Made by a program: the position numbers and the translations under genes
The notes under the pieces: model-generated
What the model saw: the letters and a program-made list of their open reading frames with translations, nothing else
Database searches by the model: none
Told to the model about the DNA's origin: nothing
DNA from: Sphingobium sp. CR2-8
GTDB lineage: Bacteria; Pseudomonadota; Alphaproteobacteria; Sphingomonadales; Sphingomonadaceae
Direction of reading: 5' to 3'
Length of the DNA stretch: 64,000 nucleotides
Assembly: GCF_035818615.1 (NCBI RefSeq)
Contig: NZ_JAYKZY010000002.1
Location: 3,466,108-3,530,107, forward strand
Part shown: piece by piece, positions 27,954 through 37,717 of the stretch
Layout of the letters: every line of letters begins with the position of its first letter
How positions within the stretch are numbered: position 1 is the first letter of the stretch

Positions 27954-30055
27954 TTGGGCGTAGGCCGGGTCGTCGGGGGCTGTTGCCGCTGACGGTCGCG
28001 ACCCAGCACATTATCGATCCACTGCTGGTCGATACGCGGGGGCTGCGGTCGGTCCTGCTGGGGGCGATCCTCCGGATCGACCTCCATCTGCGGATCGTCA
28101 TCCTGCCTGTCACGGGCTTCGGGGCGCTGGCGTTCGATCGGCAGGCCATTTTCATCGACCATCATGCCGCCCATGCCGTTATCGGGGCTGCCATAATAGG
28201 CCTCATCATCCGGCTCCAACTGCCATTCGGGCAGCGTCACCTGGGTTTCGAACTGCTCGACCGGGCGCTTGGCGACGGCCACCTTCATATAATCGGCAAA
28301 GGCCCGGGCAGGCGCACGGCCGCCTTGCAGCCCGCCAACCGCCTTGGCGTCGTCGCGGCCCATCCAGACGCCGGTGGTGATGCCGCTGGAAAAACCGAGG
28401 AAATAGCCATCCTTGTTGCTGGTCGTCGTGCCGGTCTTGCCCGCCACTGGGCGACCGATCTGCGCTGCCTTGCCGGTGCCGGTGCTGACTGCCGTCTGCA
28501 TCAGGTCCGTCATGCCCGCCGCGACCCATGGGGCGACCAGCACGCGGCTGGCATCGTCCTGATGGCTGTAGAGCAGGCGATCGTCGGCGGTCGTCACCTT
28601 GGTGATGCCGTAAGGCGTCACCGCAATGCCCTTGCGCGCGATCGAAGCCGCGGCGCGGGTCATGTCGATCAGCCGCACGTCCGACGTCCCCAGCACCATG
28701 GACGGATGGGTATTGACCGGCGTGGTGATGCCAAAGCGGCGCGCCATGTCGGCGACGGTCGGGAAGCCGACCTCCACACCCAGTTTCGCCGCGACCGTAT
28801 TGATCGAATAGGCAAAGCCGGTGCGGATATCGATGTCGCCCGAAAACCGCCCGCTGCTGTTGCGGGGGGACCAGCCGTTGATCGTCACCGGTTCATCGGT
28901 GACGCCGGTGTCGGGCGTATAGCCAGCCTCCAGCGCGGCCATATAGACGAAGATCTTCCATGCCGATCCGGGCTGGCGCGTCGCGGTAGTGGCGCGATTA
29001 TAGTTGGACGTGACATAATCCAGGCCGCCGACCATCGCCCGCACGGCGCCGTCGCGATCCAGGCTGACCATCGCGCCCTGCGTGCCGGACGGCACATTGG
29101 CCTTGATCGCGGCGGTCGCGGCGTTCTGCATGCCCAAATCGATCGTGGTATAGACTTCCAGCGGTTCGTTCGGTTCGTCGATCAGCAGGTCGAGCTGGGG
29201 CAGCGCCCAGTCGGTGAAATAGCGCACGCTGTTCTGCGGCGGCTCTGGCGCCATCTTGACGCTGGCCAGATCGACCTCGGCGCGCTGCGACGCGGAAATC
29301 GCCTCATTCGCCTGCATCAGGTCCAGCACGACGCCGGCCCGGCCGATCGCGGCATCCGCGTCCGCCGTGGGGGAATAGCTGGATGGGGCCTTGACCAGGC
29401 CAGCGACGATCGCAGCTTCGGGCAGGCTCAGGCGGGTGGCGGGGTGGCCGAAAAATTTGCGGCTGGCCGCGTCGATGCCATAGGCGCCGCCGCCGAAATA
29501 GACCTTGTTGAGGTAGAGTTCCAGGATCTGCCGCTTGGTAAATTTGCGTTCCAGCGCCAGCGCCAGCACCATTTCGCGGATCTTGCGCCCGAAACTATAG
29601 CTGTTGTTCAGGAAGATGTTGCGCGTCACCTGCTGGGTGATGGTCGATGCGCCCTGCCAGCGGCGGCCCGACCCGCGCCGCTCCACCGCGACCCAGGCAG
29701 CGCGCGCCATGCCGATCGGATCGACGCCGGGGTGCAGGTAGAAGCGCCGGTCCTCGGTCGACACCATCGCGTCGACCATGACCTGCGGAATCTGATCGAA
29801 GCGCAGCCATTGGCCGAAACTCGGCCCCAGGGACACGATCACGCTGCCATCGGCGGCGTGGACGCGGATCATTTGGCCGTTGGGGGATGATTTCAGGCTG
29901 TCATAGTCGGGCAGGGATTGCATCGCGATCACCACCGCGACGACGACGGCCAGCAGCCCGGCCACCGCTGCCGCCAGGCCGATCTTCAGCCCGCGCAGCG
30001 CCCATGTTTTCGCGCGGCCACGCGGCGCGCCCTTGCTCTTGCCTGATCCTGCCAT
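27947..30055 (-). CDS. Class A penicillin-binding protein (PBP1A-type)
   Basis: This is a bifunctional peptidoglycan glycosyltransferase and DD-transpeptidase anchored by an N-terminal membrane helix (about 25-45). The glycosyltransferase part has EDRRFYLHPGVD (Glu101), GGSTITQQ-like GASTITQQVTRN and KRQILELYLNKVYFG. The transpeptidase part has SAWK (364-367), SIN (417-419) and KTGTT (540-544). Length is 702 residues. The last ~70 residues are rich in Pro, Gln, Arg and Asp (DRPQQDRPQPPRIDQQW) and probably form a flexible tail. No OB-like insert of long PBP1A proteins is obvious, so it may be closer to the shorter PBP1 group. Confidence 0.93.
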   Translation of the reverse strand: MAGSGKSKGAPRGRAKTWALRGLKIGLAAAVAGLLAVVVAVVIAMQSLPDYDSLKSSPNGQMIRVHAADGSVIVSLGPSFGQWLRFDQIPQVMVDAMVSTEDRRFYLHPGVDPIGMARAAWVAVERRGSGRRWQGASTITQQVTRNIFLNNSYSFGRKIREMVLALALERKFTKRQILELYLNKVYFGGGAYGIDAASRKFFGHPATRLSLPEAAIVAGLVKAPSSYSPTADADAAIGRAGVVLDLMQANEAISASQRAEVDLASVKMAPEPPQNSVRYFTDWALPQLDLLIDEPNEPLEVYTTIDLGMQNAATAAIKANVPSGTQGAMVSLDRDGAVRAMVGGLDYVTSNYNRATTATRQPGSAWKIFVYMAALEAGYTPDTGVTDEPVTINGWSPRNSSGRFSGDIDIRTGFAYSINTVAAKLGVEVGFPTVADMARRFGITTPVNTHPSMVLGTSDVRLIDMTRAAASIARKGIAVTPYGITKVTTADDRLLYSHQDDASRVLVAPWVAAGMTDLMQTAVSTGTGKAAQIGRPVAGKTGTTTSNKDGYFLGFSSGITTGVWMGRDDAKAVGGLQGGRAPARAFADYMKVAVAKRPVEQFETQVTLPEWQLEPDDEAYYGSPDNGMGGMMVDENGLPIERQRPEARDRQDDDPQMEVDPEDRPQQDRPQPPRIDQQWIDNVLGRDRQRQQPPTTRPTPNP

Positions 30056-30239
30056 CTGTGCCGCCCCGGATACGCGCTAATCCCGGCCCCTGCCAGCGCA
30101 AATCATGCGTCCGGCGCGGAAAAAGACCGTCGCGGCCTCCATGCGCATGGGCGCTTTACCGGGGATGAATGGGCAAGCATGTCCTACAACGCCACCCACG
30201 TTTTCGCCCTGATCCTGTTGAAGCTTCTATAAAGAAAGA

Positions 30240-30267
30240 GGCTTCGACAGGCTCAGCCCGAACGGGG
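30240..30267. repeat. Single REP-like unit (GGCTTCGACAGGCTCAG family)
   Basis: GGCTTCGACAGGCTCAGCCC GAACGGGG, one arm of the element seen as a pair at 54534-54610. It lies between the PBP start and the end of msrB. No coding sequence is visible from 30056 to 30282. Confidence 0.65.
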
Positions 30268-30282
30268 CATGGTGAGGCCGCG

Positions 30283-30687
30283 CTATTCCGTCTCGTCGCG
30301 CGGCTTGAAGTCCAGGCTGGCGCTGTTCATGCAATAACGCAGGCCGTTGACGCCCGGGCCGTCCGGGAAGACATGGCCCAGATGGCCTTCGCACGCGGCG
30401 CAACGGACTTCGGTGCGGATCATGCCATGGCTGGCGTCGCGAATTTCCTCGACCGCGTCGATATCGACCGGCGCGGTGAAGCTGGGCCAGCCCGATCCGC
30501 TGTCATATTTTTCTTCCGCGTCGAACAGTTCGGCGCCGCAACCGGCGCAAAAATAGACGCCGTCCGCTTTGTTGCCATTATATTTGCCGGTAAAGGCGCG
30601 TTCCGTGCCCGCTTCGCGCAGCACATGATATTGTTCGGGGGAAAGGCGGTCGCGCCATTCGGCTTCGCTCAGGGTCAGCTTGTCCAT
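30283..30687 (-). CDS. msrB: Peptide-methionine (R)-S-oxide reductase MsrB
   Basis: MsrB reduces the R form of methionine sulfoxide in proteins. The 134-residue enzyme has the four zinc cysteines as CAGC (47-50) and CAAC (96-99), the [10 protein letters not shown] block, and the catalytic Cys119 in [11 protein letters not shown]. Usual length and ATG start. No signal peptide is seen, so it is cytoplasmic. It lies downstream of holA on the same strand with a small gap. Confidence 0.95.
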   Translation of the reverse strand: MDKLTLSEAEWRDRLSPEQYHVLREAGTERAFTGKYNGNKADGVYFCAGCGAELFDAEEKYDSGSGWPSFTAPVDIDAVEEIRDASHGMIRTEVRCAACEGHLGHVFPDGPGVNGLRYCMNSASLDFKPRDETE

Positions 30688-30718
30688 CGCGTCTATATGG
30701 TTCTGTCCGCCCGGGGCT

Positions 30719-31759
30719 TCAAGCCCGCTCCCGCGCCGCCTGCCGCGCGATCGTCAACAGTTCGTGGCGGACCATCAGATCGCCCGTCCCCCGGCCCGAC
30801 CGGGTGGCGCGTTCCGCCTCCAGCAGCCGCTGGAGCACGCGTGCGATGCCGGGCGCGTCCCACAGCTTCACCTGGCGCGACACCAGACCCTTTTCCTTCC
30901 AGAAAACCGCCTTGCCTGCCGCCTCCACCGCGCCTTCCAGCCGCCCGCTGGCGTCGAAATCGATGCGGATATGGGCGATCAGCATGGCGCGGTTGAGCAG
31001 CGGTCGAATAACGGACGCCATGGCGGTGCCGGTTTCGCCAAGACTGGTCAGTTCGCGGTGCATGGTTTTCAGGTCGCCGCCCAGCACGGCGTTGACCAGC
31101 GGGCCGACCTCCGTATCGGGATTGTCGGCGGACAGGGCGTCCAGCGCCTCCGCCGTCGCTTCGCTTGGCCGGTCGGGCGCGGCGTCGAGATAGAGAATCA
31201 GCTTCTCGATCTCACCTGTCATCAGCGCCCGGTCGCCATTGGCCAGCGCCACGATCCGCCGGGCCAGGTCGGACGACAGCCGCAACCCGCCGTCGCGCGC
31301 GATGCCGACAGCGATCTGTTCCGATTCGCGCGCATCGGGCTGGTAGGATATGCAGGCCATCGCCGCTTTGTGATCCAGCGCCAGCTTGACCAGCTTCGAC
31401 GTGGCTTTGAGCGCCCCGGCGACCGCGATCACCGGGTTCCCAACCGCTTCGGCTTCGAGAAGCGCGGTCAAAGCGGGCACCGATTCCTCGCCCATGCCGC
31501 TGATGCGGACCCAGCGCTTGTCCCCGAACATGGAGAAGGCGGCGGCTTCGTCGGTCAGGCGGGCGGGATCGTCGCGCAGGGTCGGCCCGTCCAGGTCCAC
31601 CCGCTCCGCGCCCGGCCCCATGGCGCGCTCCAGCCGCTTGGCCAGCGACTGGCTGCCCGCTTCATCGGGACCGTAGAGCAGGAAGAATTGTATGTCGGCC
31701 GCAGCCCCCTGACCCGGCGCGTCGAGCGCGCGTTCGATCTGGCCGCGATTGGCCTTCAA
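30719..31759 (-). CDS. holA: DNA polymerase III subunit delta HolA
   Basis: HolA is the wrench subunit of the clamp loader that opens the beta clamp. The 346-residue protein starts [12 protein letters not shown] and contains [19 protein letters not shown] (degenerate nucleotide site, as usual for delta), [22 protein letters not shown] VxFWxxKR region, and the C-terminal LKxxxxR helix. The start is TTG at 31759 in a TTGA overlap with the lptE stop, suggesting coupled translation. Alphaproteobacteria commonly keep the leuS-lptE-holA order, which supports the assignment. Confidence 0.92.
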   Translation of the reverse strand: MKANRGQIERALDAPGQGAAADIQFFLLYGPDEAGSQSLAKRLERAMGPGAERVDLDGPTLRDDPARLTDEAAAFSMFGDKRWVRISGMGEESVPALTALLEAEAVGNPVIAVAGALKATSKLVKLALDHKAAMACISYQPDARESEQIAVGIARDGGLRLSSDLARRIVALANGDRALMTGEIEKLILYLDAAPDRPSEATAEALDALSADNPDTEVGPLVNAVLGGDLKTMHRELTSLGETGTAMASVIRPLLNRAMLIAHIRIDFDASGRLEGAVEAAGKAVFWKEKGLVSRQVKLWDAPGIARVLQRLLEAERATRSGRGTGDLMVRHELLTIARQAARERA

Positions 31760-32255
31760 GGATTGGCAGCCTTGCGCGAAAAGAGCGCCAGGCGCGTGAC
31801 GATCTGGTCCGCCACCGTTTGCGACAGCCGTTCCAGCGCCGTATCCTCGGCCGCGATCGTCGCATATTCGCTGGACGTCACGTCGATGCCGGCGTCCGAT
31901 CCGGCCGTGTCGTCCAGCAACTGCGCGCCGGTCGTTTCATCCACCAGCTGATAGCGGGCGCGCAGCGTACGGCGCTCGCGGGTGATGGCGGCGTCGGCGC
32001 GCAGACCGAAACCGCTGATATTGTCGTCCAGCTTCACCACCAGCTTGTAACGCGGGCCGCTGCCCTGGCTCATGGCCGACAACCGGTCGTTCAGCGCATT
32101 GCGCATCAGCCAGCCGCCCTTGCCCTCGATCGGCTCGACCGTGACATTGCCCAACCCCTGCGCCACCACGCCATGCGCCCCCCGCCATAGACGGGGCGCA
32201 GGCCACATGCGGTGAGGAGCAGCGGGATGGCGAACAGGGGGAGGATGCGCTTCAT
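31756..32255 (-). pseudogene. lptE: LPS-assembly lipoprotein LptE, frameshifted in a C6 run
   Basis: LptE plugs the LptD barrel and is needed to place lipopolysaccharide on the outer surface. The N-terminal part starts at ATG 32255 (AAGGGAAG ribosome site) and encodes a lipobox signal peptide, MKRILPLFAIPLLLTACGLR then PVYGGG. The rest continues in another frame (GAHGVVAQGLGNVTVEPIEGK onward, ending at 31756). The switch is at the C6 run 32178-32183 (G6 on the coding strand). One more base would give YGGGAHGVVAQG, so about 166 residues would read through. Because lptE is normally essential, a sequencing error in the homopolymer is more likely than a true pseudogene. Confidence 0.85.
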
Positions 32256-32291
32256 ATATCTTCCCTTAGCACTGTCGGAGCCAAATTGAAC

Positions 32292-32377
32292 CGTGCTCCT
32301 GCGCAGGCAGGAGCCCAGTCCCATTGTATCATCAAGACACAAGGCCAGGACTGGGCTCCCGCCTGCGCGGGAGCACG
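32292..32377. repeat. Long palindromic intergenic repeat
   Basis: Two 30-base arms (32292-32321 and 32348-32377) are inverted copies with two mismatches: CGTGCTCCTGCGCAGGCAGG and so on versus GGGCTCCCGCCTGCGCGGGAGCACG. It lies between the stop of leuS and the start of lptE, so it is transcribed inside the operon and may fold or stop the message between the two genes. Confidence 0.75.
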
Positions 32378-32385
32378 TTCGAGGG

Positions 32386-34962
32386 TTAAATCACCAGATT
32401 CACCAGCCGGTCCGGCACCACGATCACCTTCTTGGGCGTCGCGCCGTCCAGGATGCGGATCACATTGGGCGCGGCCAGGGCCAGTTTTTCCAGTTCGTCC
32501 TTCGGCGTTCCCTTGGGCACGGTGATGGTGTCGCGCAGCTTGCCCATCACCTGGCAGGCGATGGTGACCTCATCATCGACCAGCAGCGCCGGGTCCACTG
32601 CAGGCCAGGCCGCGTCGGCGATCAGGCCCTCTCCGCCCATCTCCGCCCAGCCTTCCTCGGCCAGATGCGGGGTCATCGGCGCGACCAGCAGCGCCAGCGC
32701 ACGAATCGCGGCGGTGCGCGATGCGGATGGCTTGGCCTTCTCGATCGCATTGGTGAGTTCGTAGATCTTGGCGACGGCCTTGTTGAAGCCCAGCGCCTCG
32801 ATATCCTTCGCCACGCCGTCGACGGTCTGGTGCAGCTTGCGGTCCAAAGCCTTGTCCTGCCCCTCAGCGCTGGCATCCGCCTCCCCGAACAGCCGCCAGA
32901 CGCGGTTGACGAAACGCCACGATCCTTCGATCCCGGCTTCGGTCCAGGGCAGGTCGCGTTCGGGCGGGCTGTCCGACAGCATGAACCAGCGCACCGCATC
33001 CGCGCCATATTGGGCGATGATATCGTCGGGATCGACGACATTCTTCTTGGACTTGGACATTTTGATGACCCGGCCGACCTCGACCGGTGCAGCGTCGGCG
33101 ATCAGCGTCGCGCCTTCCGACGTACGCGCGATCTCACCGGGCGCGAAATAGACGGGGGGCATCCCTTCGCCCTGCTCCCGGCTATAGGTTTCATGCGTCA
33201 CCATCCCCTGCGTGAACAGGCCGGTAAACGGTTCGGCAAAACCCAGCTGCCCCATATGCTGGAGCGCGCGGGTCCAGAAACGGGCGTAGAGAAGATGCAG
33301 GATCGCATGTTCCACGCCGCCGATATACTGGCCGACCGGCAACCATTGTTCGACCGTGGCGCGATCGAACGGCTTGTCCTTGGGCTGGCTGGCGAAGCGG
33401 ATGAAATACCAGCTCGAATCGGCGAAGGTATCGAGCGTATCGGTTTCGCGCACGGCAGGCTGGCCGCAGCTTGGGCAGTCCACATGCTTCCAGGTCGGGT
33501 GGCGGTCCAGCGGATTGCCGGGAATGTCGAAGCTGACGTCTTCGGGCAGCACGACCGGCAACTGCTCCTTGGGCACGCCCACCGGGCCGCAGCTTTCGCA
33601 ATGGATCACCGGGATCGGCGTGCCCCAGTAACGCTGGCGCGACACGCCCCAGTCGCGCAGGCGGAACACGGTCTTGCCCGCGCCCCAGCCTTCCAATTCG
33701 GCGCGGGCGATGACGGCGGCCTTGGCGGCTTCTACGCTCATCCCATCCAGAAAGCGGGAGTTCACCAGATGGCCGGGGCCGGTATAGGCTTCGTCGTGGA
33801 TCGGCGTGTCGGCCTCCCCTTCCAGCGCGACGACGCGCTCGACCGGCAACATATATTTGCGCGCGAAGTCCAGGTCGCGCTGGTCATGCGCAGGCACGCC
33901 CATGACCGCGCCGGTGCCATAGTCCATGAGCACGAAATTGGCGATGAAGACGGGCAGCTGCCAGTCGGGGTCGAACGGATGCGCGACCGTCAGGCCGGTG
34001 TCGAATCCCAGCTTTTCGGCTGTTTCCAGTTCGGCGGCGGTGGTGCCGCCTTCCTTGCACTTTACAATAAAAGCCGCTGCATCGTTACTGTCTGCAGCAA
34101 CAAGCTGAGCCAGGGGATGATCAGCAGCAATTGCTACGAAGCTGGCGCCAAAAATTGTGTCAGGGCGCGTCGAATATACCTCAATATACCCTGGCTCGCT
34201 CATGTTGTTCGAGCGATCGGGCTGCTGATCGTCAAGGACAAAAAGCGGGGTCGTCATTTCGAACTTGAATTGCAGGCCGACCGACTTGCCGATCCAGTTT
34301 TCCTGCATCAGCTTCACCTTGTCGGGCCACTGGTCCAGCGTAGCCAGGCCCGCCACGAGATCGTCCGCGAACTGGGTGATCTTGAGGAACCACTGGCTGA
34401 GCTTGCGCTTCTCGACCAGCGCGCCCGACCGCCAGCCGCGCCCGTCGATCACCTGCTCGTTCGCCAGCACGGTCATGTCGACCGGGTCCCAATTGACCGC
34501 CGACTCCTTGCGATAGACCAGGCCCGCTTCCAGCATATCCAGGAACAGCGCCTGTTCATGCCCATAATAGTCCGGCTCGCAGGTGGCGAGTTCGCGGCTC
34601 CAGTCGATGGCAAAGCCCAGCTTCTTCAACTGCGCGCGCATGTTGGCGATATTCTCGCGCGTCCAGTTGCCCGGATGCACCTTCTTTTCCATCGCCGCAT
34701 TTTCGGCCGGCATGCCAAAGGCGTCCCAGCCCATCGGATGCAGCACTTCATGCCCCGTCATCCGGCGGAATCGCGCCAGTACGTCGCCCATCGAATAGTT
34801 GCGGACATGGCCGATATGGATGCGGCCCGACGGATAGGGAAACATCTCCAGCACATAGCTGCGCGGCTTGGTCGACGCGTCGTCGGCCTTGAAGCTCTGC
34901 TGGCTGTCCCATGTCGCCTGCCAGCGGGCGTCGGCCTCCAGCGGGTTGAAGCGCCTTTGCAT
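32386..34962 (-). CDS. leuS: Leucyl-tRNA synthetase
   Basis: This is a class I synthetase that charges tRNA-Leu and edits mischarged products in its CP1 domain. The 858-residue protein shows [17 protein letters not shown] (HIGH motif, about 49-52), the zinc/insert regions, the editing motif STRPDTIFG in CP1, [15 protein letters not shown] (about 633-648) and the C-terminal anticodon and tail domains. ATG start. Residues about 233-301 (positions about 34060-34262) are encoded by noticeably AT-richer, atypical codons compared with the rest; this covers the front of the editing domain (see findings). Confidence 0.97.
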   Translation of the reverse strand: MQRRFNPLEADARWQATWDSQQSFKADDASTKPRSYVLEMFPYPSGRIHIGHVRNYSMGDVLARFRRMTGHEVLHPMGWDAFGMPAENAAMEKKVHPGNWTRENIANMRAQLKKLGFAIDWSRELATCEPDYYGHEQALFLDMLEAGLVYRKESAVNWDPVDMTVLANEQVIDGRGWRSGALVEKRKLSQWFLKITQFADDLVAGLATLDQWPDKVKLMQENWIGKSVGLQFKFEMTTPLFVLDDQQPDRSNNMSEPGYIEVYSTRPDTIFGASFVAIAADHPLAQLVAADSNDAAAFIVKCKEGGTTAAELETAEKLGFDTGLTVAHPFDPDWQLPVFIANFVLMDYGTGAVMGVPAHDQRDLDFARKYMLPVERVVALEGEADTPIHDEAYTGPGHLVNSRFLDGMSVEAAKAAVIARAELEGWGAGKTVFRLRDWGVSRQRYWGTPIPVIHCESCGPVGVPKEQLPVVLPEDVSFDIPGNPLDRHPTWKHVDCPSCGQPAVRETDTLDTFADSSWYFIRFASQPKDKPFDRATVEQWLPVGQYIGGVEHAILHLLYARFWTRALQHMGQLGFAEPFTGLFTQGMVTHETYSREQGEGMPPVYFAPGEIARTSEGATLIADAAPVEVGRVIKMSKSKKNVVDPDDIIAQYGADAVRWFMLSDSPPERDLPWTEAGIEGSWRFVNRVWRLFGEADASAEGQDKALDRKLHQTVDGVAKDIEALGFNKAVAKIYELTNAIEKAKPSASRTAAIRALALLVAPMTPHLAEEGWAEMGGEGLIADAAWPAVDPALLVDDEVTIACQVMGKLRDTITVPKGTPKDELEKLALAAPNVIRILDGATPKKVIVVPDRLVNLVI

Positions 34963-35056
34963 CTCATGTCCTTACAAATGCGATCGGGCTGGACCTTGAA
35001 AAAGCCCAGCCCGGAGGGTTTGAAACAGGGCGCCGGTCACGCCCGAAAGGGTTGGA

Positions 35057-35503
35057 TCAGCCGATCGCCGTGCGGCGCAGGTCGCGCGCCTTGGTCAGGA
35101 TCACTTCCTCCAGCTTCTGCACGGTGGCGGCGGCTACAGGCGCATCGACCCACTGGCCACCCTGGTTGACCTGGCGGCTGGCGGCGACACGCAGCGCGTC
35201 GGCGCGCAGATCCTGGTCCAGGATCGTCACGGTCAGCTTCATCCGCTCACCCGGCGTGTTCGGATTGGCGTACCAGTCGGTGACGATTACGCCGCCGTTC
35301 GAATCGGTCTGCACCATCGGCATGAAGGACAATGTGTCCAGCGAGGCGCGCCACAGATAGGCGTTGACGCCGATCGTCGTGACCTTCGACGCGGCCAGGT
35401 CGGCCTTGGGCCGGTCCTTGGCGCCGCCGCCGCAGGCGGCAAGCGGTAGGAGCGCGGCCAGCAGCAGGCCGGCGGTTGCAGTGGTGGGAAGGCGGCGGAC
35501 CAT
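35057..35503 (-). CDS. DUF3576 domain lipoprotein
   Basis: This 148-residue protein has a lipobox signal (LLAALLPLAACGGG). The mature part matches the DUF3576 pattern: TIGVNAYLWRASLDTLSFMP, then DSNGGVIVTDWYANP and ERMKLTVTILDQDLRADALRV. It is found upstream of leuS in many alphaproteobacteria, as here, which supports the call and suggests a link to outer-membrane biogenesis. The function is not known. ATG start at 35503. Confidence 0.9.
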   Translation of the reverse strand: MVRRLPTTATAGLLLAALLPLAACGGGAKDRPKADLAASKVTTIGVNAYLWRASLDTLSFMPMVQTDSNGGVIVTDWYANPNTPGERMKLTVTILDQDLRADALRVAASRQVNQGGQWVDAPVAAATVQKLEEVILTKARDLRRTAIG

Positions 35504-35747
35504 CAGGCATGTCCTAGCTTGAAAAAGACGAAAAACTGCCCGCTTCTATAGTGGTCGTGCGGGCTGGGGCAAGGGCCGCGATGCAAAGCCGTGTCAGGCT
35601 GCTTTGGTAACGCTCACTTCTTTCGCATCGCCTTATGTGTATTCCATGCAACAGCTCCGACAAAAAGGCGTTGTGCCCCTAGCCAATGGCGGCTTTGCGG
35701 GTGTAAAGCGTTATGCAATATATAACGGCGGGGAAAAGAATCGGGTC

Positions 35748-36482
35748 ATGCGTGTGAACAGGGGCATTTTGGCAGGAACGGGCGCGGCGCTGGCCGTCGC
35801 TGGCTTCATGCTGTCTCCCGCGTTCGGCGCGGCGACCGACCTTGTTCGCCTGCGCGCTGAAGCGCCCGTGTCGCTTGGCGCACTGGGCAGCATCTCCTCC
35901 TTCACGCCGACCATCAAAGACCCGCGCCTTGCCGCCGCCTATGCGAAGATCGCAGCATCGGCAGGTCAGCGTGGTTTCCGCTTCACCCCGACCAGCGGTT
36001 CGCTGAGCGGTCGGCGCTCCGTCACCGTGATGGTGCGCGCGGCGGGCGGCGATCATGCGGTGCCCGATGGCGCGGTCGATACGATCGATATCAAGCCGAT
36101 GGCTTTCAGCCTGAGCGGCGCGCATAACTGGCGCAAGTTCGCCCTGCCCGATGCGGTGGGCCGCAAGGCGCTCGACCCGGTTTCGGTCGAAACGATGGTC
36201 GATGCGAAGAATTTCTCGCTGAACGACGGCAAGAAGGACCGTTTCAGCACCAAGGTCCTGCTGGAAAACCGTCGCGACGCTGGCCCAGCTTCGACGGAGC
36301 GCAACCCGACGGCGGACAGGGATTATTCGCTGGATCTGGCCAGTTCCTATTCGCTGACGCGTAATCTGAACGTGACCGCTGGCATACGCTATAATAATAG
36401 CGTGGCCGGTCGCCTGACGCCTATGACGGACGACCGTCGGGATAGCCAGGCCGTCTATTTGGGCACCATCTTCAAATTCTGA
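35748..36482 (+). CDS. Orphan outer-membrane-like protein
   Basis: This is a 244-residue protein with a signal peptide (MRVNRGILAGTGAALAVAGF, cleavage after FGA). The middle holds SFTPTIKDPRLAAAYAK and HNWRKFALPD. The C-terminal ~70 residues alternate polar and aromatic/hydrophobic residues (RDYSLDLASSYSLTRNLNVT, IRYNNSVAGRL) and end with a Phe (YLGTIFKF), as in beta-barrel outer-membrane proteins. The start at 35748 has a GGGGAAAAG site. An upstream in-frame start would add 48 residues without a secretion signal. I do not recognise the family. Confidence 0.7.
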   Translation: MRVNRGILAGTGAALAVAGFMLSPAFGAATDLVRLRAEAPVSLGALGSISSFTPTIKDPRLAAAYAKIAASAGQRGFRFTPTSGSLSGRRSVTVMVRAAGGDHAVPDGAVDTIDIKPMAFSLSGAHNWRKFALPDAVGRKALDPVSVETMVDAKNFSLNDGKKDRFSTKVLLENRRDAGPASTERNPTADRDYSLDLASSYSLTRNLNVTAGIRYNNSVAGRLTPMTDDRRDSQAVYLGTIFKF

Positions 36483-36570
36483 TTCGCTGACGGTCGCATG
36501 CCTGCGATTGAATTGATGCGCGGTTCGTGGATCGGCCCGTCGAACCCCGTTTGCAAAGTCGCGCCTGTTT

Positions 36571-36716
36571 TAGGACCAATCGACATTTAGATGATGACGA
36601 GCCGAAAATGGTTGTTTTTCGTGACCCGGAGCGCAGCGTACTAAAAGTACGTGAGCACCGGAAGCACGGAAAACAGCCATTTGCAGGCCGTCAGGGCTAA
36701 ATGTCGATTGGTCCTA
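36571..36716. mobile_element. 146-bp palindromic MITE-like element
   Basis: A perfect 20-base inverted repeat begins at 36571 (TAGGACCAATCGACATTTAG) and ends at 36716 (CTAAATGTCGATTGGTCCTA). Inside, a second imperfect inverted pair (CGAAAATGGTTGTTTTTCGTG against CACGGAAAACAGCCATTT) and a central GTACTAAAAGTAC make almost the whole element foldable into one long hairpin. No ORF is present. It could be a transposon-derived MITE or a structured repeat; flanking target-site duplication is not obvious. Confidence 0.65.
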
Positions 36717-36718
36717 GG

Positions 36719-36755
36719 CCGGGTGCGGGAGAGTCTTTAGCTTTCCCGCACCCGG
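36719..36755. terminator. GC-rich hairpin downstream of the dehydrogenase gene
   Basis: CCGGGTGCGGGA and TCCCGCACCCGG pair around a 13-base loop. It sits at the 3' end of the minus-strand dehydrogenase and may also stop plus-strand transcription. There is no T-tract. Confidence 0.5.
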
Positions 36756-36766
36756 CACCGGCATGG

Positions 36767-37714
36767 TCATCTGGTGGCGTGTGCGATTTCCGGCACCGGA
36801 GAAGGCAGCGGCGCACCGGCAAAATGCGCGGCCAGATTCGCCTTCAACGTCGCCGCCATCCGCCCCACCGCTTCATGCGTCGCGCCACCCGTATGCGGCG
36901 TCAGCACGACATGGGGCACATCGGCCCAGCGTTTCGGATCGGTCGGCTCGGGATCGAACACGTCCAGCGCCGCGCCACCCAGCCGCCCGCCCTTCAGCGC
37001 TTCGATCAAGGCCGCCTCCGCCACCAATTGCCCTCGCGCGACATTGACCAGCAACCCCTCCGGCCCCAGCGCGTCGATGATCCGGGCATCGATCATGCCC
37101 CGGTTGCTGGCGTCGGCACGCGCGGCCACCACCAATATGTCGCTATCCCGCGCCAGCGCCTCCAGGCTATCGGCGCGCACCCACGGAAGGGACGGCTTGG
37201 GTCGTGGCCCCCACCAGCCGATCGCCATCCTCATCGCCTGCGCGCGCACCGCCACCGCCAGGCCGATCGCACCCATGCCGACGATGCCCAACCGCGCCCC
37301 GCCCATGGACCGGGTGCGCGTTTTGGCCTCCATCGTCCAGCCACCGGCCCGTAACTGGCGATCGCCCCCCACGATCCAGCGGCGGTGGGCCAGCATCAGG
37401 CCGATGGCATGGTCGGCGACATCCTCCGCATTGGCATTGCCGGCATGGCAGACGGCTATGCCGCGTTGCCGCGCGAGGTCGAGGTCGACGCCGTCATAAC
37501 CCACGGTGAAGCAGGCGATGAGGCGCAGCCTTGGCATCGCATCCAGAAGGTCGCGCCCCAGCGGAAACTCCCCGGCCCACACCAGCGCATCGACGTCGCC
37601 CAACCGATCGGCCGCAGGCTCCTCCCATAGGGCGATGACGTCATGATCCGCACGCAACAGCGGCAATAGCGGCGCCAGCAAGGGCTGGCCCACCAACAGC
37701 AAAGGACGGCCCAT
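36767..37714 (-). CDS. D-2-hydroxyacid dehydrogenase family protein
   Basis: This 315-residue NAD(P)-dependent enzyme has the Rossmann motif LGIVGMGAIG (about 142-151) and all three catalytic residues in order: Arg227 (NVARGQ), Glu256 (FDPEP) and His274 (TPHTGG). The family covers glyoxylate/hydroxypyruvate reductases, D-lactate and phosphoglycerate dehydrogenases; the substrate cannot be picked from the sequence, although the GR/HPR group seems closest. It follows the trans-sulfuration enzyme with three bases between, so they are likely co-transcribed. Confidence 0.92.
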   Translation of the reverse strand: MGRPLLLVGQPLLAPLLPLLRADHDVIALWEEPAADRLGDVDALVWAGEFPLGRDLLDAMPRLRLIACFTVGYDGVDLDLARQRGIAVCHAGNANAEDVADHAIGLMLAHRRWIVGGDRQLRAGGWTMEAKTRTRSMGGARLGIVGMGAIGLAVAVRAQAMRMAIGWWGPRPKPSLPWVRADSLEALARDSDILVVAARADASNRGMIDARIIDALGPEGLLVNVARGQLVAEAALIEALKGGRLGGAALDVFDPEPTDPKRWADVPHVVLTPHTGGATHEAVGRMAATLKANLAAHFAGAPLPSPVPEIAHATR

Positions 37715-37717
37715 GGC

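Noticed and set aside
27983..29890. Long + strand open frame over the PBP gene
   Set aside because: It is antisense to clear glycosyltransferase and transpeptidase motifs and has no signal, motifs or plausible start.
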